DNA of 15,408 nucleotides from Pseudomonadota bacterium (GCA_023436825.1 JAEZHS010000343.1:1-15408); one strand, 5' to 3'. Numbered from the stretch's first letter, positions 7,203 to 14,219 are shown. The notes: generated by a model from the sequence alone, not told the origin. Translations and numbers: made by a program.

Positions 7203-7796
7203 ATGGCCACCAGACCCAGCACGGTGAAAGGCACCGACGGCAAGCCGCGATGCGGCTGGGCGTCCGCCGATCCCCTCTACGAAAAATACCACGACAGCGA
7301 ATGGGGGCGCCCGCTCAAGGACGACCATGCGCTGTTCGAGCTCCTGACATTGGAGGGCTGCCAGGCCGGCCTGTCGTGGATCACCGTGCTGCGCAAGCGC
7401 GAGCACTATCGCAAGGTCTATGACGGCTTCGATCCGAAGAAGATCGCGAAGTACACGCCGGCCAAGCTCGCCAGGCTCCTGGCCGATCCCGGCATCATCC
7501 GTCTCAAGGGCAAGATCGAGGCGAGCGTCAGCAACGCCCAGGCCTATCTCGCCCTCGTCGAGCGCGAGGGCTCGTTCTCGAAGTTCCTGTGGAACTTCGT
7601 CGGTGGCAAGCCGATCAAGCGCCGGCCGAAAAGCCTGAAAGACGTGCCCAGCAAGTCGCCCGAGAGCGACGCCCTGTCCAAGGCGCTGCAGAAGGCCGGC
7701 TTCAAGTTCGTGGGCTCCACCATCTGCTACGCCTTCATGCAGGCCTCGGGTATGGTCGACGACCATGTCGTGGGCTGCCATCGCCATCAGGATTGA
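7203..7796 (+). CDS. tag: DNA-3-methyladenine glycosylase I
   Basis: Base-excision repair enzyme that removes 3-methyladenine from alkylated DNA (197 aa). The Tag zinc snap is complete: Cys17 and His30 at the N-terminus (RCGW...YHDSEWG) and His188 and Cys192 at the C-terminus (DDHVVGCH). The spacings are the same as C4/H17/H175/C179 in E. coli Tag. Catalytic Glu51 sits in LEGCQAGLSWITVLRKRE, again at the expected distance. TICYAFMQASGMVDDH is the C-terminal family signature. The N-terminus is about 13 residues longer than E. coli's. The gene is divergent from the HAD gene across a 61-bp gap. No strong ribosome site is visible before the ATG; a TAGGGT seven bases upstream could be a weak site or a -10 of a near-leaderless message. 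The next gene begins directly after its TGA. Confidence 0.97.
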   Translation: MATRPSTVKGTDGKPRCGWASADPLYEKYHDSEWGRPLKDDHALFELLTLEGCQAGLSWITVLRKREHYRKVYDGFDPKKIAKYTPAKLARLLADPGIIRLKGKIEASVSNAQAYLALVEREGSFSKFLWNFVGGKPIKRRPKSLKDVPSKSPESDALSKALQKAGFKFVGSTICYAFMQASGMVDDHVVGCHRHQD

Positions 7797-9263
7797 ATGA
7801 TCGTGACCAAGCGTATTTTCATTGCCGCCCTCGGCACCGAGACCAACCAGTTCGTTCCCTTTCCGACCGGCCGGCGCGGCTACGAGGAGCATGGCGTGTG
7901 GCGTGGCGATGCCACCCGGCACGAGCCCACCAACTTCACCGCGCCGCTGCATGTCTGGCGCAAGGAGGCGGAGAAGCGCGGCTGGACGGTGATCGAGGGC
8001 CTGGCGACCTTCGCCGCGCCCTCCGGCACCACGGTGCGTTCCGTCTACGAAGGCTTCCGCGACGAGATCCTGGCCGGCATCAAGGCGGCGCTGCCGCTCG
8101 ACGGCGTGCTGATCAACGTGCACGGCGCCATGGTGGCCGACGGCTACGACGACTGCGAAGGCGATCTTCTGTCGAAGGTCCGCGCCATCGTCGGCCCTGA
8201 AGTGGCGATCGGCGCGGAGTTCGACCTGCACTGCCATCTCAGCGCGCTGATGCTCGACAGCGCCGACGTGCTGATCGGCTACAAGGAGTACCCGCACACC
8301 GACACGATGGAACGCGCGGCCGAGCTGTTCGCCATCATCGCCGATACGATCGAAGGCAAGGTGAAGCCGGTGATGGCGCGCCACGACTGCCGCATGATCG
8401 CGCAGTACCGGACGTCGGTGCCGCCGATCAGCGAGTTCGTTACCCGCATGAAGTCGCTCGAGGGCAAGGACGGCATTCTCTCCGTGTCGCTGAGCCACGG
8501 CTTTTCGTTCGCCGACGTCGAGGATGTCGGCACCCGCACGCTGGTGGTCGCCGACGGCGACAAGGCCAAGGCGGAGAAGCTCGCCCGGCAGCTCGGGCAG
8601 GAGCTGTGGGACAACCGCGAGCGCTACGCGACCAAATACCTGTCGGTCAGCGAAGCGATGGAGCGCGCGGCCTCGCACAACCAAGGGCCCTTGGTGCTGG
8701 CCGATCGCGCCGACAATCCGGGCTCGGGCGCGCCGGGCGATTCGACCTTCGTGCTGCGCGCCTTGGTCGACAAGCAGATCGGCCCGGCGCTGTTCGGCGT
8801 GATGTGGGACCCGATGGCCTTTCGCATCGCCGAGGAGGCGGGCGAGGGCGCACGCATCAGGATGCGGCTCGGCGGCAAGTCGGGCGCGGTGAGCGGCGAT
8901 CCGGTCGATCTCGACGTCACCGTGAAGAAGATCGCCCGCGGCGTGCGCCAGCCTTATGGGCCGGTGATGGTGCCGTTGGGCGACATGGCGCTGCTGTCGT
9001 CGGAGCATGTCGACGTGGCGATCTGCACGCTGCGCACCCAGACCTTCCATGCCGACGCCTTCAAGGCGGTCGGCGCCGATCCGGCCGACTATCGCGTGGT
9101 GGTCGTGAAGTCGGCGCAGCACTTCTATAACGGCTTCGTCGGGCTCGCGAAGGAGATCCTGTACGTCGCCTCGCCCGGCGCCGCCGATCCCGACGTCACG
9201 CGCTGGCCCTACACCAAGCGCAAGACGCCGTTCTGGCCGAAGGTGGCCGATCCCTGGAAGTGA
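7797..9263 (+). CDS. M81 family metallopeptidase (MlrC/microcystinase C-like)
   Basis: 488-aa cytoplasmic hydrolase of the M81/MlrC family. In Sphingomonas, MlrC cleaves the linear peptide products of microcystin breakdown; most family members are in bacteria without that pathway and have unknown substrates. The metal-site residues are conserved: Glu15 (GTETNQF), His109 (INVHGAMVADGYDDCEGD), Asp143 and His145 (EFDLHCHLS) and His167 (YKEYPHTDTMERA). Their spacings (94, 34, 2, 22) equal those I recall for MlrC E56/H150/D184/H186/H208. The C-terminal domain has ADNPGSGAPGDST and the closing VKSAQHFYNGF. The ATG abuts the tag stop codon with no gap, so translation is probably coupled. Its role may be hydrolysis of a small modified peptide or amide. 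The mlrC name would overstate the function. Confidence 0.92.
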   Translation: MIVTKRIFIAALGTETNQFVPFPTGRRGYEEHGVWRGDATRHEPTNFTAPLHVWRKEAEKRGWTVIEGLATFAAPSGTTVRSVYEGFRDEILAGIKAALPLDGVLINVHGAMVADGYDDCEGDLLSKVRAIVGPEVAIGAEFDLHCHLSALMLDSADVLIGYKEYPHTDTMERAAELFAIIADTIEGKVKPVMARHDCRMIAQYRTSVPPISEFVTRMKSLEGKDGILSVSLSHGFSFADVEDVGTRTLVVADGDKAKAEKLARQLGQELWDNRERYATKYLSVSEAMERAASHNQGPLVLADRADNPGSGAPGDSTFVLRALVDKQIGPALFGVMWDPMAFRIAEEAGEGARIRMRLGGKSGAVSGDPVDLDVTVKKIARGVRQPYGPVMVPLGDMALLSSEHVDVAICTLRTQTFHADAFKAVGADPADYRVVVVKSAQHFYNGFVGLAKEILYVASPGAADPDVTRWPYTKRKTPFWPKVADPWK

Positions 9264-9266
9264 ATC

Positions 9267-9304
9267 CTCATGCTCCTCTCCCCCTTGGGGGAGAGGAGCA
9301 TGAG
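9267..9304. repeat. Perfect 18-bp inverted repeat between convergent genes
   Basis: The left arm CTCATGCTCCTCTCCCCC (9267-9284) and right arm GGGGGAGAGGAGCATGAG (9287-9304) are exact complements around a TT centre. It starts 4 nt after the stop of the M81 gene and ends 2 nt before the stop of the convergent DUF3303 gene, so it could end transcription from both sides. There is no T-tract on either strand, so it is not a textbook intrinsic terminator. The CTCTCCCCC...GGGGGAGAG core is a type of small palindrome that I recall being scattered through intergenic regions of many alphaproteobacterial genomes. A dispersed repeat is therefore at least as likely. Confidence 0.85.
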
Positions 9305-9305
9305 A

Positions 9306-9578
9306 TCAAAGCAGCGGCGTCAGCGCCTCGCGCGTGGTCTTGCCTTCGACCACCGGCACGACCTCGAACTCGACAACCTCCTGCCAGTCGGCGATCCAGC
9401 GCTGGAACAGGGTGATGTCGTCGGTCTCCATGAGCTGGAAGCAGCGGCCGAGATCGGCGCTGACGTAGCTCGCCACGAAGTTCAGCCCATCGGGCAGGCC
9501 GCGGCCGGCGTCGCGCAGCTTGCGGTAGACCGCCTTTCCATTCTGATTCCTGAACTTTTCGATAACCATGAACAGCAT
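9306..9578 (-). CDS. DUF3303 family protein
   Basis: Small 90-aa protein of unknown function. It matches the DUF3303 pattern from end to end: MLFMVIEKF at the start, GRGLPDGLNFVASYV in the middle, CFQLMETDDITLFQRWI, and WQEVVEFEVVPV near the end. The family is predicted to adopt a small alpha+beta ferredoxin-like fold similar to dimeric stress-responsive or monooxygenase-like barrels; no activity is established. The ATG at 9578 is preceded by GGGAG with about 7-nt spacing. It is divergent from dapB across 54 bp and convergent with the M81 gene, from which it is separated only by the perfect inverted repeat. No membrane segment or signal peptide is present. Confidence 0.9.
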   Translation of the reverse strand: MLFMVIEKFRNQNGKAVYRKLRDAGRGLPDGLNFVASYVSADLGRCFQLMETDDITLFQRWIADWQEVVEFEVVPVVEGKTTREALTPLL

Positions 9579-9632
9579 ATTCGGCTCCCGATGAGTCCGC
9601 TAATCTAGCCCCATCGAGTTCAGGGGAACGAC

Positions 9633-10430
9633 ATGAAGATCGCCGTTGTCGGCGCCGCCGGGCGCATGGGCCAGATGCTGGTCCGCCGCATCGCAGCCAC
9701 CGAAGGCATGAGCCTGGCCGGAGCCAGCGAATCGCCCAACAGCAACGCCGTCGGCCGCGACGCGGGCGAGGTCGCGGGCCTGGGGGCCTGCGGCGTGAAG
9801 ATCACTGGTGACAGTGCTGCGGCCATTGCCGCCGCCAACACCGTGATCGATTTCACCGTGCCGGCCGCCACCGTGGCCCACGCAAGGATCGCGGCCGAGA
9901 AGGGCGTCGCCATGGTGATCGGCACGACCGGTCTGGATCCTGCCCAGACGGCGCTGATCCACGAAGCGGCGAAGAAGGTGCCGATCATGTGGGCCGCCAA
10001 CATGGCGCTGGGCGTCAACATCCTGCTGGCGCTGGTCGAGAAGACCGCCTCGATGCTCGATCCCAGCTACGACATAGAAGTGCTGGAGATGCACCATCGC
10101 CACAAGATCGACGCGCCGTCAGGAACGGCACTGGCGCTGGGCCGCGCCGCCGCCGCCGGCCGCCAGGTCAAGCTGGAGGACGTCTGGCGCAAGAGCCGCG
10201 ACGGCCATACCGGCGCGCGCCCCTCCGGCGAGATCGGCTTCGCCACCCTGCGCGGCGGCGAGGAGGTCGGCGTACACACGGTGATGTTCGCCGCCGCCGG
10301 CGAACGGCTGGAGCTCAGCCATCGCTCGTTCAGCCGCGAGACCTATGCCGCAGGCGCCGTGCGTGCGGCGCAATGGCTCGGCGGCAAGAAGCCCGGCCTT
10401 TATGGGATGAAGGACGTGCTCGGCCTCTAG
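9633..10430 (+). CDS. dapB: 4-hydroxy-tetrahydrodipicolinate reductase
   Basis: Cytoplasmic NAD(P)H-dependent enzyme reducing 4-hydroxy-tetrahydrodipicolinate to tetrahydrodipicolinate in lysine and diaminopimelate (cell-wall) synthesis. It has 265 aa, the normal length. Features in order: the N-terminal Rossmann loop VGAAGRMGQ (residues 6-14), DFTVPAAT, the IGTTGL turn (96-101), ANMALGVN, and the substrate signature EMHHRHKIDAPSGTA, with His154 and Lys158 equivalent to E. coli H159 and K163. Near the end come HTVMFAAAGERLELSHRSFSR and GLYGMKDVLGL. The ATG at 9633 follows AGGGGAACGAC. A TAATCT at 9601-9606 could be its -10 box, but I see no matching -35. No dap partner gene is adjacent. The following 490 bp hold no gene on its strand. 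Confidence 0.98.
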   Translation: MKIAVVGAAGRMGQMLVRRIAATEGMSLAGASESPNSNAVGRDAGEVAGLGACGVKITGDSAAAIAAANTVIDFTVPAATVAHARIAAEKGVAMVIGTTGLDPAQTALIHEAAKKVPIMWAANMALGVNILLALVEKTASMLDPSYDIEVLEMHHRHKIDAPSGTALALGRAAAAGRQVKLEDVWRKSRDGHTGARPSGEIGFATLRGGEEVGVHTVMFAAAGERLELSHRSFSRETYAAGAVRAAQWLGGKKPGLYGMKDVLGL

Positions 10431-10922
10431 GAACGCGACGTTGCCGGCGAACAGTGCATACACTGCCGTCAGCAGTGTGAGGGGCTTAGCGCCCTTTCCG
10501 CCCTTTCCGGTAGTCCCTGCGTAGTAGAGTTTACGGGAGTGCAGCCCTATCGGTTGGGCCTGCTTCCGAGTTTAGACAGTTGCGCTTATTGCGCTACCGG
10601 AATCGCGCGAGTTCGGAGAGCCGAACCCCAAGCCCGGCCCGTCCGAGTGCGAGCAGCCGGACGAGCCGTACGGTGTCAGCCGCAGCCTTCTTGGTCTCGG
10701 ATCAACGATGCATAGAGCGGGAGCGCGGGAACCAACGCAACGACCCGTTTATATAACCATAGTTCATGATTGTCAAGAACTTCGGTCAGGATCGCCAGTT
10801 TCGTTCTTGCGACTTTTTGGGCTCCGTAGAGGGCCACGGCTGGCGGGTCGAAAGGGGCGATGCCACCACTCCTTGTGTTGCTGAACCCGAGTGCCGGCAG
10901 TGCTTTCAAAGCTCGTAACGAG
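10431..10922. other. 492-bp gap without a convincing gene; hairpin-rich, unexplained
   Basis: Between the dapB and DUF2244 stops I find no recognisable protein. A 77-codon minus-strand frame (10676-10909) needs a TTG start, lacks a good ribosome site and resembles nothing I know. The left half is full of potential structure: a 7-bp hairpin at 10460-10478, the tandem repeat GCCCTTTCC (10491-10508), a hairpin GCAGCCC/GGGCCTGC with one bulge (about 10539-10561), GCGC-TTATT-GCGC (10582-10594), GTTCGG-AGAG-CCGAAC (10611-10626), and GTCCG/CGGAC (10641-10662). The last is followed by GAGCCGTACGGTGT (10663-10676), which resembles the 5' strand of group II intron domain V. The right half (10740-10815) is visibly AT-richer than its surroundings. 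Options are an unrecognised structured RNA, a decayed mobile intron end or a degraded gene. Confidence 0.5.
10460..10478 (+). terminator. Possible hairpin terminator after dapB
   Basis: ACACTGC (10460-10466) and GCAGTGT (10472-10478) form a perfect 7-bp stem around a CGTCA loop, 29 nt after the dapB stop. A competing upstream hairpin, CAGTG-CATA-CACTG (10452-10465), uses part of the same sequence, so the two cannot form together. No T-run follows, so intrinsic termination is doubtful. Confidence 0.3.
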
Positions 10923-11432
10923 CTACTGGTCCCATTTGTGCTCGTAGCGCGGTGCGCGCATCTCGGCCAGGGCAGCCTTCAGTTGCTCGGCGACGCGCTC
11001 GCGCTCGACCGGCGCCAGGAAGCGGCCGATCACCGCCCGGTTGCCGCGCGAGCTCACCACCAGCCGCTCGGCCTCGCCGAACAGCTCGACGCGCAGCCAG
11101 TAGGCATCGAGCCGGTGCTGCTCGCGTTCGCCGTCGGGCGCCACGCGGTCGATGATCAGCTCACGGTCGGTCAGCACCAGCGTCTCGCTGCGCCGCGCAT
11201 CGAGATAGCTGCGCTTGAACAGGAACCACAGCAGCCAGATGTCGAGGCCCATGAAACCCATGACCGGCCAGGCGCCCAGGATGAGCAAGGGCAGGCCGAT
11301 CGCCAGGTTGGCGGCAATGGCGACCCTGATCAGCCAGCGGAAGCCATATGGCGACAGGCTGCGGTGCGGCACCAGCGAGGTCGCGAAATGGACCGCCGGG
11401 GCCTCGGCTGCGGGGACTGGCGTTTCAGTCAT
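10923..11432 (-). CDS. DUF2244 domain-containing membrane protein
   Basis: 169-aa predicted inner-membrane protein of unknown function. The DUF2244 hallmarks are present: the early motif LVPHRSLSPYGFRWLI (about residues 20-35), then two closely spaced hydrophobic segments (roughly 34-53 and 56-71, GLPLLILGAW and GLDIWLLWFLFKRSY). A cytosolic region follows that begins ARRSETLVLTDRELIIDRV and ends KWDQ. The start at 11432 lies on the same CATG as a possible nth start on the other strand. An AGG about 10 nt upstream is the only ribosome signal. DUF2244 genes beside nth are a familiar arrangement in alphaproteobacteria, as far as I recall. GCTCGTAACGAGC (10911-10923) is a small palindrome overlapping the stop codon. 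No function is proposed. Confidence 0.92.
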   Translation of the reverse strand: MTETPVPAAEAPAVHFATSLVPHRSLSPYGFRWLIRVAIAANLAIGLPLLILGAWPVMGFMGLDIWLLWFLFKRSYLDARRSETLVLTDRELIIDRVAPDGEREQHRLDAYWLRVELFGEAERLVVSSRGNRAVIGRFLAPVERERVAEQLKAALAEMRAPRYEHKWDQ

Positions 11433-11445
11433 GCTACAAGCCTAT

Positions 11446-12093
11446 ATGGCCCTGATGAAGCAAGCCGTCATCCCGGAATTCTTCGCCCGCCTCAAGAAGG
11501 CGATACCGGAACCCGAGACCGAGCTGGAATACGACAACGTCTATCAACTGCTGGTCGCCGTCGTGCTGTCCGCCCAGGCGACCGATGCCGGCGTCAACCG
11601 CGCCACGACGCCGTTGTTCGAGATCGTCAAGACGCCGCAGCAGATGGTGGCCTTGGGCGAGAGGAAGCTGATCGGCTACATCAAGACCATCGGCCTGTTC
11701 CGCATGAAGGCCAAGAACGTGATCGCGCTCTCGAAGTTGCTGATCGAGCGCCATGGCGGCGAGGTGCCGCACACGCACGAGGAGCTGCAGGCCCTGCCCG
11801 GCGTCGGCCGCAAGACCGCCAACGTGGTGATGAACGTGGCCTTCGGCGAGGCGACCATCGCCGTCGACACCCACATCTTCCGCGTCGGCAACCGGACCGG
11901 GCTGGCTCCAGGCAAGACCCCGCTCGAGGTCGAGCTGAAACTGTTGAAGCGCGTGCCCGAGGAGTACCGGCTGCACGCGCATCACTGGCTGATCCTGCAC
12001 GGCCGCTACACTTGCAAGGCGCGGACACCCGAGTGTCCCAAGTGTGTGGTGAACGACCTCTGCGCGTTCAAGGGCAAGACGACGGCACTGTAG
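11446..12093 (+). CDS. nth: Endonuclease III (DNA glycosylase/AP lyase)
   Basis: Base-excision repair enzyme that removes oxidised pyrimidines and nicks the resulting abasic site. Counting from ATG 11446 (215 aa), the helix-hairpin-helix LPGVGRKTAN carries catalytic Lys123. Asp141 lies in VDTHIFRVGNRT, 18 residues on, as K120/D138 in E. coli. The iron-sulfur cluster motif is complete: Cys190, Cys197, Cys200, Cys206 (C-x6-C-x2-C-x5-C). Three in-frame ATGs are possible: 11431, which shares CATG with the divergent DUF2244 start, 11446 and 11455. The last gives almost exactly the E. coli length. None has a clear Shine-Dalgarno, so the exact start is uncertain. It converges on the radical SAM gene, with a short hairpin right after the stop. 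Confidence 0.97.
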   Translation: MALMKQAVIPEFFARLKKAIPEPETELEYDNVYQLLVAVVLSAQATDAGVNRATTPLFEIVKTPQQMVALGERKLIGYIKTIGLFRMKAKNVIALSKLLIERHGGEVPHTHEELQALPGVGRKTANVVMNVAFGEATIAVDTHIFRVGNRTGLAPGKTPLEVELKLLKRVPEEYRLHAHHWLILHGRYTCKARTPECPKCVVNDLCAFKGKTTAL

Positions 12094-12113
12094 CCTCGGC
12101 AGGCTGGCCGAGG
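12094..12113 (+). terminator. Hairpin after nth, possible terminator
   Basis: CCTCGGC (12094-12100) pairs perfectly with GCCGAGG (12107-12113) around AGGCTG, beginning at the base after the nth TAG. An alternative stem, CGAGGG with CCCTCG, spans the rest of the 48-bp convergent gap. GC-rich stems suit a terminator, but there is no T-run on either strand. Confidence 0.4.
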
Positions 12114-12141
12114 GATGGCGCTGTCTCCCTCGCCGAGATCG

Positions 12142-13809
12142 TCAAGCAGCGGCGGGATCCTTCTTCGCCTCGCCTTCAGCTTCCAGGGAAGCGACGGGAG
12201 ATCGCCATGTCCCATCGTCGAGTTCGTCGACTTGCCTCGCTATGGACGCGGACACCATGCGCGAGAATGGTCCGAGATGAAGGTAGAAAGCCAACATCGT
12301 TGCCACGGCCTCGAGCGCGCCCGGATTCTCGCGGGCGCAATCCCGAAGCGCCTTGATGTAGTGTCCGAGCAGCAAGGGTTGCTCGACGATCACGCATTTG
12401 AAGAGGCGCATCAGCGCCGCCCAGTCGCCCAGGGCAATGCCGGCGATCCGCCGCGCCGGCTTTGCGCCGCCTCGCCTCGGCGGCCAGAAGCAGCGAAGCT
12501 CGCGCGCGACGCGGCTCACCCGTCCGAAGAAAGCGCGGGGTGCGTAGATCCGGTCGATGATGCTCTTGTAGTCCGCATACACATCGCGTCGCGGCCGCAG
12601 GGTATCGAAGTTGAGGCCGAGCGTGCATTGGTCGCCCCCGCCTCGTTCACTTGCCCTGTCCATGAGCCACATGGCGGGAAACATGCGCTTCTCTCGCTCG
12701 AGCCGCGCCGTGAGCTGCGTGTTGGCCAGGGCCGTGAGCAGGCCCACCATGCATACCGGTATGGCCGTGTCCTCGACACACTCCACCATGCCGTCGGCGA
12801 TGCTGCCTTTCTCGGTATCGAAGCCGACGATGAAGCCCGCAATGACGAACATCCCGGCACGGTAGATCTTGTGAACGCTATCAGTGAGGCTTCGACGGGC
12901 GTTCTGCTTCTTCTGCATGGCAACCAGCGTATCGCCGTCAGGGCTTTCGACGCCTACGAACACGACGAAGAACCGCGCCTCGCGCATGAGGCCAAGCAGC
13001 ACGTCGTCGTCGGCAAGGTTGATCGATGCCTCGGTCGAAAAGGCAAAGGGGTAGTCGTGTTGCCTTTGCCATTCGACGAGGTGCGGGAGAAAGGCCTTAA
13101 CCGCCTTCTTGTTGCCGATGAAATTGTCGTCGACGAAATCGACATGCCCGCGGTAGCCGCCGCGGTAAAGGGCATCCAGCTCGCCCAACATCTGCGCGAC
13201 GGTCTTCACACGCGGGTTGCGCCCATACAGCTCGATGATATCGCAGAATTCGCAGTTGAACGGGCAACCGCGCGAGAACTGGGTGGCGAAGTACAGATAA
13301 TCACTCCGCCGGACGAGATCGAAACGGGGCACCGGAGACTTGGTGACGTCGACCTTGAATTTTTCCGCGGTGAATGTCCCTCGCCGCCGACCGGCTTCCC
13401 AGGCGGCAATGAATTCCTGGATGACGACCTCAGCTTCGCCGACGACGATAAAGTCGGCCCGGGCATAGAAATGTGTTTCCGAGGTCGCATCCGGACCGCC
13501 GACAACCACGACCTTGCCCCGATTCTGCGCCCTGGCGATGAAGTCCAGGCAGTCGAGGCGCTGGACATTCATGCCGCCCGTCATGACCAGGTCGGCCCAA
13601 TCGAGGTCGGCTTCAGTGACATCCCTGACATTCCGGTCGATCAGCCGGCACGTCCATTCGGCAGGGAGCAGGGCCGCGACCGTCAGCAGCCCAAGCGGAA
13701 CCGCGGAGTGCCGCGCACCGCCGACGCGGCACGTGGCCTTGTTGTTCCAGAACGTGTTCAGCGGGAACTTCGGCGATACCAGCAGCACGTTGCAGGGCTT
13801 GATCGACAT
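12142..13809 (-). CDS. B12-binding domain radical SAM enzyme (DUF4070-type C-terminus), substrate unknown
   Basis: 555-aa cytoplasmic enzyme. Residues about 5-135 form a cobalamin-binding Rossmann domain (NVLLVSPKF, PLGLLTVAALLP, VVVGGPDATS, FIVVGEAEVVI). The usual Asp-x-His-x-x-Gly cobalt ligand motif is absent: the equivalent stretch reads LIDRNVRDVT. The radical SAM core starts at SRGCPFNCEFCD, with cluster cysteines Cys182, Cys186 and Cys189. VDFVDDNFIGN, FSTEASINL, VFVGVESP and FIVGFDTE follow in normal order. The C-terminal 200 residues resemble DUF4070. Relatives include the hopanoid C-2 methylase HpnP, but the N-terminal block here (NTFWNNKATCRVGGARH) differs from HpnP's, so I place it in a sister group. 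Methyl transfer to an unreactive carbon is plausible, not shown. No strong ribosome site precedes the ATG, and no biosynthetic partners adjoin it. Confidence 0.92.
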   Translation of the reverse strand: MSIKPCNVLLVSPKFPLNTFWNNKATCRVGGARHSAVPLGLLTVAALLPAEWTCRLIDRNVRDVTEADLDWADLVMTGGMNVQRLDCLDFIARAQNRGKVVVVGGPDATSETHFYARADFIVVGEAEVVIQEFIAAWEAGRRRGTFTAEKFKVDVTKSPVPRFDLVRRSDYLYFATQFSRGCPFNCEFCDIIELYGRNPRVKTVAQMLGELDALYRGGYRGHVDFVDDNFIGNKKAVKAFLPHLVEWQRQHDYPFAFSTEASINLADDDVLLGLMREARFFVVFVGVESPDGDTLVAMQKKQNARRSLTDSVHKIYRAGMFVIAGFIVGFDTEKGSIADGMVECVEDTAIPVCMVGLLTALANTQLTARLEREKRMFPAMWLMDRASERGGGDQCTLGLNFDTLRPRRDVYADYKSIIDRIYAPRAFFGRVSRVARELRCFWPPRRGGAKPARRIAGIALGDWAALMRLFKCVIVEQPLLLGHYIKALRDCARENPGALEAVATMLAFYLHLGPFSRMVSASIARQVDELDDGTWRSPVASLEAEGEAKKDPAAA

Positions 13810-13851
13810 GACTCTGCCCGAAATCGACTTGCGTGCAATGGAGGGACTCGT

Positions 13852-13880
13852 CTGTCATTGCCCGTCCAAGGGCGTGACAG
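13852..13880 (-). terminator. Hairpin between the YdhR-like and radical SAM genes
   Basis: CTGTCA (13852-13857) pairs with TGACAG (13875-13880), and GCCC (13860-13863) with GGGC (13870-13873), joined by a T.G pair and one bulged T, with loop GTCCAA. It lies about 20 nt past the stop of the YdhR-like gene in its direction of transcription. No T-run follows, so it may be a weak or Rho-assisted terminator, or a processing site. Confidence 0.35.
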
Positions 13881-13901
13881 CCTGTTGCTGTTGCTGTGGC
13901 T

Positions 13902-14219
13902 CTACGCCGCTTCGGCCAGGATCTTGTCGCTCTCGTTGTCGACCACGACCGCCGTGTCGAAGTAACGGATGTCGGGCGCCGCGCCGTAGCGCTCGGCGAT
14001 GTAGGCCTGCCATTGCGGCGTATAAACGGCCTCGGCATCGGCGCGGCTCGTCCAAAGGTAGACGCCGCCGCCGATGCGGCTCTTGTCGTCGAACAGGTAG
14101 TACTTGCGCACCAGGCCTTTCATGCCGCGGTACTTGGGCGCCGAGCCCCTGAACAGCTCGGCGGCCTTCTTCGCATCGATGTCGGCGGGAAGCTTGAAAT
14201 TCACGATGGCGGTGATCAT
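13902..14219 (-). CDS. YdhR-like monooxygenase-fold protein
   Basis: 105-aa protein of the dimeric alpha+beta barrel (ABM/YdhR-like) type. The start is ATG 14219, preceded by GGGAG with about 8-nt spacing; an in-frame start at 14255 has no such signal. The pattern is a first strand MITAIVNFKLP, a helix KKAAELFRGSAPKYR, the turn-strand GLVRKYYLFDD, then GGGVYLWTSRADAEAVY and YFDTAVVVDN. GGxYLWT resembles GGIYLFT of E. coli YdhR (101 aa), and the length agrees. Such proteins include cofactor-free monooxygenases and stress proteins, but the activity of this one is not predictable. It lies 44 nt downstream of the MscS gene on the same strand, so the two may share a transcript. No signal peptide. 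Confidence 0.85.
   Translation of the reverse strand: MITAIVNFKLPADIDAKKAAELFRGSAPKYRGMKGLVRKYYLFDDKSRIGGGVYLWTSRADAEAVYTPQWQAYIAERYGAAPDIRYFDTAVVVDNESDKILAEAA

Noticed and set aside
6483..9122. An 879-codon open frame on the minus strand
   Set aside because: It lies opposite tag and the M81 gene, and overlaps the HAD gene in another frame. Those have complete catalytic motifs, while the long frame is rich in His, Arg, Ala and Gly without domains. Such frames are typical antisense artefacts of GC-rich third positions.
7797..9263. Naming the M81 protein mlrC and inferring microcystin breakdown
   Set aside because: No mlrA, mlrB or mlrD genes are present, and the family is widespread in bacteria that do not degrade microcystin.
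10676..10909. A 77-codon minus-strand frame in the gap after dapB
   Set aside because: It needs a TTG start, has no clear ribosome site, and its product matches no family I recognise. It could be a gene remnant but is not supported as a gene.
10431..10922. tRNA, tmRNA, 6S RNA or known riboswitch in the gap
   Set aside because: No T-loop GTTCRANNC, CCA end, or recognisable conserved core was found on either strand by eye.
12142..13809. Calling the radical SAM protein HpnP (hopanoid C-2 methylase)
   Set aside because: Its N-terminal signature differs from HpnP as I know it, and no hopanoid gene is nearby.
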